Origin: an uncultured Prevotellaceae bacterium
GTDB taxonomy: Bacteria > Bacteroidota > Bacteroidia > Bacteroidales > Bacteroidaceae
Direction of reading: 5' to 3'
DNA length: 64,000 nucleotides
NCBI GenBank assembly: GCA_902782305.1
Contig: CACZMV010000007.1
Span: 1-64,000 of the forward strand
The position numbers and the translations under genes were made by a program. Shown one piece after another: positions 58,501 to 64,000 of this stretch. The notes beneath the pieces are model-generated. The model worked only from the letters and a program-made list of their open reading frames with translations. It made no database searches and had not been told where the DNA came from. How positions within the stretch are numbered: position 1 is the first letter of the stretch; each line of letters starts with the position of its first letter.

Positions 58501-61500
58501 AGGCTTCTGTATGAGGGTGTTGTAGACAAAGCTGGTCTCCGATAGTGTTACCATCGCTTCCGTCAGTGGTTTCGCCGTGATGGTGAAGGTTGCCATCTTT
58601 GTACCTGCATAGTTGCCCTTACCCATTACGGTTACTGTTGCTGTTCCTACATTCACATGGTTGGTGTAGGCCACCTCATAGTCTGTATTGTACGTCAGTG
58701 TCTTCACTCCGTCTGTCACCGTTACTGTTGGAGTCTGTGCACTGCCATTATATTGTACACTTGTGTTGCTTAGTGAGATGGTGAAGTTGGTAGTACCGTC
58801 CTTCTCCACAATGCTGTATGACCTTGAGGCTTCGCTGGCATAGTTACCCATACCTGCCACGGTTACACTGTAAGTGCCAACACTGGTACCACCTGCATTG
58901 GTCAGTGCGTAGTCAGTGCCTAAGGTCAGTGTCTTCGCACCGTCCTTCACAATAACTGTAGGTTTCTGCACCTCACCGTTATAGATGAAGTTCTCGCTGC
59001 TCAGTACTATCATGTCGCTGGTAATCGGCTTGCCTGTGATGGTGAAGTTCACCGTCTTCGTATCCTTGAAGTTACCCTTACCCGTTACCGTTACTGTTGC
59101 ATTACCTACGTTCGTGTTCTCACCGTAGCTCACATCGTAGCCTGTGGTTGGCACAGTGATGTCGCCCACCATGACCTCACGAACACCAGGTCTCTTTGCA
59201 GTACCATCGTAAACGTAGCTTTGCAGCTGATAGAGAGTCACGTTGGCATCAGCAATGCTCAGTGGTGTGATGGCATAGGTCTTGGTCACCGTACCCGTGT
59301 AGTTACCCTTACCTGTTACCTTCACTTCATGGTTGTCACCCACGTTGATGCCACCATTGTTCAGTATCGTGTAGTCATAGTCTGTTATGATGGAGACATT
59401 GGCAGCATTCTTATCGTCCACGATTACCTCAGGCTTCTGTGCCAGGCTGTTGAATACAAAGCTGGTGGCCGATAGTGTTACCATTGCTCCTGTCAGTGTC
59501 TTCGGCAGGATGGTGAAGTTCTTGCTCACCGTACCCGCATAACTGCCAATACCCGTCACGATGACTGATGCCGAACCCACATTCTTGTTGTTGCTGTAAG
59601 CTACAGTATAGTGGGTTCCCTCCGTCAGTACTGTTGCAGGTGATGTACTGTTATCCATCACGGTGATGTCCGGTTCTTGCTCACTACCGTTGTAGATGAC
59701 ACTGGCAATATCGCTCACGCTGAATACCGAAGCACCCTTCGTGATGATGTTGAATGTCCTGGAGGCTGTTCCCGTGTAGTTTCCTTTACCTGTAATGGTC
59801 AGACTGTAGGTCCCAACCTCCTTTCCACCTTCATTGGTCAGTGTATAGTCCGTATTCTCTATCAGTGTCTTCGAACCATCCTTTACAGTTACGGTAGGCT
59901 TGATGATGCTACCTGTGTAAATCAGGTTCTCGCTGCTCAGGAGAATCATCTCTTTGTTCACGGTCTTTGGCGTAATGGTGTAGCTTGCGGTGGCAGCCCC
60001 CGTGTAGTTCCCCTTACCTGTGATGGTCATGGTCTTCGTACCGGTGTTAATCACATCGTCGGGATAAGCCACTGTGTAGCCCGTAGTTGGAATCACCAGT
60101 GTTCCTACCTTCACCTCTTTCACCGTAGGCTTCTTCTCGTTGCCGTCATAGATGTAACTTGTCAGTTCGTTCAGTGTTACAGAGGCGTCGTTCAGACTCA
60201 GTAGTCCGATGGTGTAATCCTTCGTAATCTCACCCGTATAGTTGCCGATACCTCTGATGGTCACCGTCTTCGTACCCTGACTGATGGCGTCGGCAGGATA
60301 GGTCACCGTATAGTCCGTGTTTTGCGTCAGTGGCATGTTGTTGTCTGTATCTGTCACGCTGACTACTGGTTTCTGCTCACTACCGCTATAGATGAACGAT
60401 GTTGATGAGAGCGCTACCATACCGTCTGTCAGAGGCTTCGGGTTGATGATGAAGTTAACAGAGCGTGTTCCGCTGTAGTTACCCTTACCCGTCACCGTTG
60501 CCGTGGCAGTGCCCACGTTGATGTTGTCTGTATAAGCCACCTCATAGTCCGTACCCAGTGTCAGGACGGTTGTTGTACCAGCCTTCTTCACGGTTACCGT
60601 TGGTGTCAGTGGCATACCAGTGTAGGTCAGTGGCACCGTCATCTCGTCAACCGTAAATCCTGCAGCACCCTTGGTTATGATGCTATACTGCTTCTTGGCG
60701 GTTCCCTTATAGTTGCCCTGACCCGTGATCATCACTTCATAAGAGCCCACTTCCGTTCCACCGGCATTGGTCAGTGTGTAGTCCGTGGTCAGTGCCAGCG
60801 TCTTGGTACCGTCCTTCACGGTTACTTCCGGTTTGATGTTGCTACCCGTATATTCCAGATTCTCACTGCTCAAGTAAATCATGTCGCTAGTCACTGGTTT
60901 CTGCTCAATGCTGAAGGTCGTGGTGTTGCCGTCCTTGAAGTTCGTTCCCGTCTTGGCAGTCACTGTCACCGTAGCCGTTCCTACGTTTGTGTTACTGGTG
61001 TACGCTACGTCATAAGCCGTTGCAGGCACTACCAGTTCTCCCACCTTCACCAGTTGAACGGCAGGTGTCTTTGCTGCACCGTCATAGACATAGCTCGACA
61101 GGGTTGCCAGCGTAATCGTCGCCGTCGACAGACTCAACTGGGTAATCGTGAACGTCTTGTCTATCGCACCCGTATAGTTGTTCTGTCCGGTGATGACGAC
61201 GTGATACGTTCCGACATCCACTCCACCTTCGTTGGTTACTACGTAGTCGTTGCTGGTAATGATGCTTACTCCCGCATTTTTGTTGTCCATCGTTGGCGTA
61301 GGCTTCTGCACATTACCATTATATATAAAGCTGGAGGCCGACAGCGTTAGCATATCATTGCTCAGTGCCTTGGGTTTAATCTTAAATGTCTGACTCTTTA
61401 CGAAGGTGTAGCCGTTCTTACCCGTCACTGTTACCACAGCTGTACCTGCATTGATGTTGTTCAAGTAGGCAACGGAGTAGTAGTTGCTGCTCAGCGTGTT

Positions 61501-64000
61501 GTCTCCCTCCTTCACCACAGGTACAGGCTCCTGAGCCGCTCCGTTGTACGTCACATCAGCAATGGCATTGATGGAGAATCCCGAAGCATCGTTCGCCACA
61601 ATGCCAAACGACTTCGAGGCCGTACCCGTATAGTTACCCTTACCCGTAATGGTTACGCCATAACTTCCTATATCCGTACCACCAGGATTCGACAACGTGT
61701 AGTCAGTGTCCTCTACCATGTCTCTCGTTCCGTCCTTCACCGTCACTGTTGTGGGCTTATGCAACACTCCGTCGTAGTTGAACGTCGTCGGACTGATGGT
61801 AATCATGTCGCTGTTCACCGTCTTTGGGGTAATCGGGAAGGTTGCCGTAGCTGTTCCCGAACAGTTGCCCTTACCCGTCACAGTCACTGTTGCCGTTCCA
61901 GCATTCACGTTATCAGCATAGCTCACGGTGTAGTTGCTGGCAGGAATCACTGTCGAGCCTACCTTCACCTCGCTCACACCAGGCTTCTTCTCGTTGCCGT
62001 CGTATACATAGCTGTCCAGACGGTTCAGGATGACTTCTGCACCATTCAGACTCTGTCCTCCGATGGTATACGATGGGGCAGGAGTTACCACGTCCTTATA
62101 GTTACCCATTCCCGTAATCGTCACGGTATATGTTCCGTTGGCCACACCACCGTCGTTCACCAGCATATAGTCGGTGTTCTCCGCCAGTGTCTTGCTCGTT
62201 CCGTCCTTCACCGTTACCGTTGGTTTCTGCGTCGTTCCTGTATAACTGAAACTCGTTGACGACAATGTAACTGTAATACTAGTGGCATTCAGCGACTTCG
62301 GTGTAATGGTGAAGTACACTGTCTGTGTGCCACTATAGTTGCCCATACCAGTCACCGTCACTGTAGCTGTACCAGCATTGATGTTGTTGCTGTATTCTGC
62401 CGTATAGTCGGTACCAAGTGTCAAGGCAGGAGTTGTCGTACCAGCCTTATATACCGTCAATGCAGGTGTTAAGGCAATACCAGTATAGTTTTGATCAGGA
62501 ATAGCCATCACGGTGAATCCCGTAGCACCTGCTCCTACAATGCTGTATTGTTTTGTCACCTGTCCGCTATAGTTTCCTTCAGCGGTAGCCGTCAATGTTA
62601 CCTCGTAGTCACCCACGGTACTATGTGGTGGGTTCGACAGTGTGTAGTCTGTAGACTTTATGATATTCGTTGTTCCGTTCTTATCCTCGATGGTCACTTC
62701 TGGAGTCTGGTCACTACCCGTATAGGTCAGGTTCTGATTCGCAATCTTGATCATATCGCTGGCAAGCGGCTTCTTGTCAATTGTATATTGAACCGTTCTC
62801 GAATCCTTATAGTTACCTGTACCTGTTACCGTCACATTCTTCGCACCCTGATTGATGGCATCTGCGTCAGCAGGTAGAGTGATAGTATAGTCTGTCGTTG
62901 CCGTCAACAGGTGTCCGTTGGAATATACAGAACGAACGGTAGGTTTCTGCGCAACACCATTATAAACAATGTTATTATATGACAGGGCCACCTCAGCAGC
63001 AGTAATGGACATCGGATAAATGGTGTATGTCTGACTGCCTGAGCCAGAGTAGTTACCCGTCGATGTAGCTGTCACCGTCACGGTATAGTCTCCTGCATTG
63101 ATATTACCGTCATTGCTGATGGTGTAGTCGTTGGTAGTGATAACGGATGGTGTACCGTCACTTACCGTTACCGTTGGCTTCTGAATGTTTCCATTGTAGG
63201 TAAAGGTTATTGGAGCCAGTGCTACCATATCGTTCGTCATTGCCTTCTTGGCAATGGTAAATGTTTTCGTCTGTGTGAAGTCGTAGTTGCCCTTACCCGT
63301 TACCGTAATGGTAGCTGTTCCTGCGTTGATGTTGTCACTGTAGGCTACCGTATAATCGGTGTTCAGCGTCAGTTCTGTCGTGCCCTTCATCACTGTAACC
63401 ACCGGCTGGTGCTCAGCACCGTTGTAGGTATAGGTAGCTTCTGGCAGTGTGATGGTCACATCCGAAGCGCCTACAATGGTATATTTCTTGGAGACAGTTC
63501 CTGTATAGTTACCCATACCCGTAATCGTAACAGCCTTCTCGCCTGGAGTCGTATGGTCAGTGGTATAGCTAACAGTATAGTCTGTGCCCTTGGTCAGCAC
63601 CTTACTTGCAAACGTAGCAGGCAGTGCTTCGTCTGTTACGGTTTCTGCAGGTTCTTTCGGACTTCCGTCATAGGCTATGCTGGTATATGCCAGCGTCACC
63701 ATATCGTCAGTCAGTGGTTTAGGCTGAATAACGAATGTGGTGGAAGCAAAGCCTGAGAAGGTACTCGTGCCGTCAGAAGAAACAGTAACTGTTGGTTTCA
63801 CCGTTGCCGTCTCCACATTGATGTTATTACTATAACTTACCGTATATCCCGAGGTATATACCTGTCCTCCCACCGTTACTTTCTGTACGGCAGGTTCCTT
63901 GGCAGTTCCGTCATATACTGGACTCGCCAGTGGATAGAGCGTAATCACGGCATCAGTCAGTGCCTTGGCAGTGATAGAGTAGGTGGGTGAATCCATCGTA
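55528..64000 (-). CDS. Giant surface protein with 32 Ig-like (MBG-type) repeats and C-terminal sorting motif, 5' end outside window
   Basis: At least 2,822 residues; the N-terminus lies beyond the window edge. From about 63996 down to 56540 it consists of 32 repeats of about 76 residues with the pattern 'Y.YDG..KKP.VTVKDG...L....DYT..Y.NN.NVGTATVTVTGKGNY.GT....F.I', as in MBG/Big adhesin domains. The repeats cycle A-B-C-D: D, then seven A-B-C-D blocks, then A-B-C. A linker (REEIHGDDDPEHPDEKPITY) leads to a BspA-like leucine-rich stretch (VVGISANAFANVPNLTDVYL) and a unique domain. The end, WYDMSGRKLNGRPTKRGVY followed by a short basic tail, resembles type IX secretion or Prevotella C-terminal sorting signals. 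Likely surface or secreted adhesin or scaffold; ligand unknown. Confidence 0.85.
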   Translation of the reverse strand, partial: TMDSPTYSITAKALTDAVITLYPLASPVYDGTAKEPAVQKVTVGGQVYTSGYTVSYSNNINVETATVKPTVTVSSDGTSTFSGFASTTFVIQPKPLTDDMVTLAYTSIAYDGSPKEPAETVTDEALPATFASKVLTKGTDYTVSYTTDHTTPGEKAVTITGMGNYTGTVSKKYTIVGASDVTITLPEATYTYNGAEHQPVVTVMKGTTELTLNTDYTVAYSDNINAGTATITVTGKGNYDFTQTKTFTIAKKAMTNDMVALAPITFTYNGNIQKPTVTVSDGTPSVITTNDYTISNDGNINAGDYTVTVTATSTGNYSGSGSQTYTIYPMSITAAEVALSYNNIVYNGVAQKPTVRSVYSNGHLLTATTDYTITLPADADAINQGAKNVTVTGTGNYKDSRTVQYTIDKKPLASDMIKIANQNLTYTGSDQTPEVTIEDKNGTTNIIKSTDYTLSNPPHSTVGDYEVTLTATAEGNYSGQVTKQYSIVGAGATGFTVMAIPDQNYTGIALTPALTVYKAGTTTPALTLGTDYTAEYSNNINAGTATVTVTGMGNYSGTQTVYFTITPKSLNATSITVTLSSTSFSYTGTTQKPTVTVKDGTSKTLAENTDYMLVNDGGVANGTYTVTITGMGNYKDVVTPAPSYTIGGQSLNGAEVILNRLDSYVYDGNEKKPGVSEVKVGSTVIPASNYTVSYADNVNAGTATVTVTGKGNCSGTATATFPITPKTVNSDMITISPTTFNYDGVLHKPTTVTVKDGTRDMVEDTDYTLSNPGGTDIGSYGVTITGKGNYTGTASKSFGIVANDASGFSINAIADVTYNGAAQEPVPVVKEGDNTLSSNYYSVAYLNNINAGTAVVTVTGKNGYTFVKSQTFKIKPKALSNDMLTLSASSFIYNGNVQKPTPTMDNKNAGVSIITSNDYVVTNEGGVDVGTYHVVITGQNNYTGAIDKTFTITQLSLSTATITLATLSSYVYDGAAKTPAVQLVKVGELVVPATAYDVAYTSNTNVGTATVTVTAKTGTNFKDGNTTTFSIEQKPVTSDMIYLSSENLEYTGSNIKPEVTVKDGTKTLALTTDYTLTNAGGTEVGSYEVMITGQGNYKGTAKKQYSIITKGAAGFTVDEMTVPLTYTGMPLTPTVTVKKAGTTTVLTLGTDYEVAYTDNINVGTATATVTGKGNYSGTRSVNFIINPKPLTDGMVALSSTSFIYSGSEQKPVVSVTDTDNNMPLTQNTDYTVTYPADAISQGTKTVTIRGIGNYTGEITKDYTIGLLSLNDASVTLNELTSYIYDGNEKKPTVKEVKVGTLVIPTTGYTVAYPDDVINTGTKTMTITGKGNYTGAATASYTITPKTVNKEMILLSSENLIYTGSIIKPTVTVKDGSKTLIENTDYTLTNEGGKEVGTYSLTITGKGNYTGTASRTFNIITKGASVFSVSDIASVIYNGSEQEPDITVMDNSTSPATVLTEGTHYTVAYSNNKNVGSASVIVTGIGSYAGTVSKNFTILPKTLTGAMVTLSATSFVFNSLAQKPEVIVDDKNAANVSIITDYDYTILNNGGINVGDNHEVKVTGKGNYTGTVTKTYAITPLSIADANVTLYQLQSYVYDGTAKRPGVREVMVGDITVPTTGYDVSYGENTNVGNATVTVTGKGNFKDTKTVNFTITGKPITSDMIVLSSENFIYNGEVQKPTVIVKDGAKTLTLGTDYALTNAGGTSVGTYSVTVAGMGNYASEASRSYSIVEKDGTTNFTISLSNTSVQYNGSAQTPTVTVTDGVKTLTYNTDYEVAYTNHVNVGTATVTVMGKGNYAGTKMATFTITAKPLTEAMVTLSETSFVYNTLIQKPEVSVSDGDIMTKDDYVITNNGGTNQGTYHVIVNGQGNYSGQIDKTFTITPLSIVDANVTLYQLQSYVYEGLQKKPGVREVTVGNINVPTQGYTTSYGDNVNAGTASVTVTGQGNFKDSKTVTFEIEPKAVENSMITLSNYEYTYNGEIQKPEVIVRDGETTLVLDTDYTLQNNGGKTVGAYDVTITGKGNYKGTASKTYIINAKEVGSFEVTLSAESVIYNGSEQQPEVTVKDGETVLTPGVNYTVAYTDNVNVGMATVTVRGLGEYDGSRNKTFLIKPKELSNAMVSLSSTTFTYNGLLQMPAVTVSDGTALTSNDYYITNEGGLDKGTYNVMVTGRNNYTGTVVRQYAINPMSINDAHVTLYQLQSYVYDGTEKNPGVREVAVGSHIIPSTSFTTTISPNINVGTVTVTVTGEKNYTGSASTTFEITPKPVTSGMITLTPDYFYYNGSVQKPAVSVKDGTRNMVENTDYTVTNNGGMEAGEYEVKVKGIGNYMDEASVKFTILSSGVNTFVVTLETTEYTFDGTEHKPNVTVKMEDRTLSEGTDYTLLYNNNVNAGTATVTVKGVGDYTGEQMKTFVILPKTLTDEMVTLDKTSFIYNEKVQKPEVTVADGTLMTEDDYTVTNEGGTDEGTYQVVVVGQNNYKGMVIKSFTITREEIHGDDDPEHPDEKPITYTPTEEGSDEVKVSGCEGSETELEQITSVTVPATFTSNGKTYTVVGISANAFANVPNLTDVYLPDTEEPLEIAEDAIPATATIHTTLALLDDYALMPSLSESFKAGKIMTTVTAKNRYWTFSSGVDVYVPDGVSVYIARERDNATVTIVELSDNDLTVGGQRIIKHNNGVLISSEGNDTPYDLVACRRRMTSGTTISTDDYKDYGSQNCLVPVIVATHFGTGYYFMKNNEFYSIQEESEDIKVPAGKAVLYLRQAASSPSYSSIIQLVNTGEVTNINSITDDTDEGDWYDMSGRKLNGRPTKRGVYIKNNKKTVIR

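Noticed and set aside
59677..60204. Long open frames on the plus strand opposite the giant repeat gene
   Set aside because: They recur with the repeat period, are Cys/Arg/His-rich and have no family resemblance; they are shadows of the repeats.

Overview
The window looks like the chromosome of a gut or rumen Bacteroidales bacterium, most likely Prevotella-like (Prevotellaceae). The reasons are the repeated Bacteroidetes-type promoters (TAnnTTTG -7 box, often with a TTTG -33 box 20-21 nt upstream), Bacteroidales-restricted families (HU-HIG protein, DUF5683, DUF5020, DUF4886, DUF349), pectin and rhamnogalacturonan enzymes, and a giant Ig-like repeat protein with a C-terminal sorting motif typical of Prevotella. 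No rRNA, tRNA, CRISPR array, IS element or prophage was seen. The assignment rests on gene content only; no search was run.

Layout. 1-2056: remnant of a Bacteroidales accessory module, with a broken P-loop ATPase gene, an M15 peptidase and a zinc-ribbon protein. 2131-3462: Na+/H+ antiporter nhaD. 3538-10294 (minus): an HU-HIG DNA-binding protein followed by GH2, GH105 and GH106 hydrolases. 10649-19018 (plus): uxuA and GH28, then the rhamnose operon rhaB - AraA/FucI-like isomerase - MFS sugar porter - rhaD - queH. Together with the CE8 pectin methylesterase at 25740 this is a pectin/rhamnogalacturonan programme: side-chain and backbone hydrolysis outside the cytoplasm, sugar uptake, then isomerisation, phosphorylation and aldol cleavage. 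No SusC/SusD pair lies in the window.

19048-26726: small regulators, three exported proteins of unknown role (one histone H1-like), a MerR regulator and a tricorn-type protease. 26749-32847 (minus): parA-parB-DUF5683-mltD-relA/spoT, linking chromosome segregation, wall remodelling and the stringent response. 33027-41560: DUF349, corA, rmuC, a phosphopantetheinyl transferase, YpfJ, surE, lpxB and DUF5020. 41949-47339 (minus): acetyltransferase genes, then flippase - pepD - DUF4886. 47443-48252: rsmA.

48304-48576 has no plausible protein gene. It holds a 13-bp inverted repeat, a -7 box, about 175 nt of transcript body with a 117-nt nearly C-free stretch carrying nine UUAG motifs, and a strong intrinsic terminator. 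This is the best candidate for a new small RNA. 48610-55525 (minus): cyclophilin, MATE, SSS symporter, porin, AI-2E family protein and a lipoprotein. 55528-64000: a giant protein of at least 2,822 residues with 32 Ig-like repeats in an A-B-C-D order of four, whose N-terminus lies outside the window.

Two structural themes cut across the genes. (1) Tandem arrays of 20-23-bp units (about two helical turns), with a different sequence at each locus, occur at 10359, 19576, 29052, 41684, 41890 and 48233. (2) Short A/T-rich repeat families (AATGAGAAATGAG-like, GTAAATTGTCAAATTG-like, TAATTCATAATTAT-like) sit against start codons, inside a signal peptide, inside lpxB and over a stop codon.
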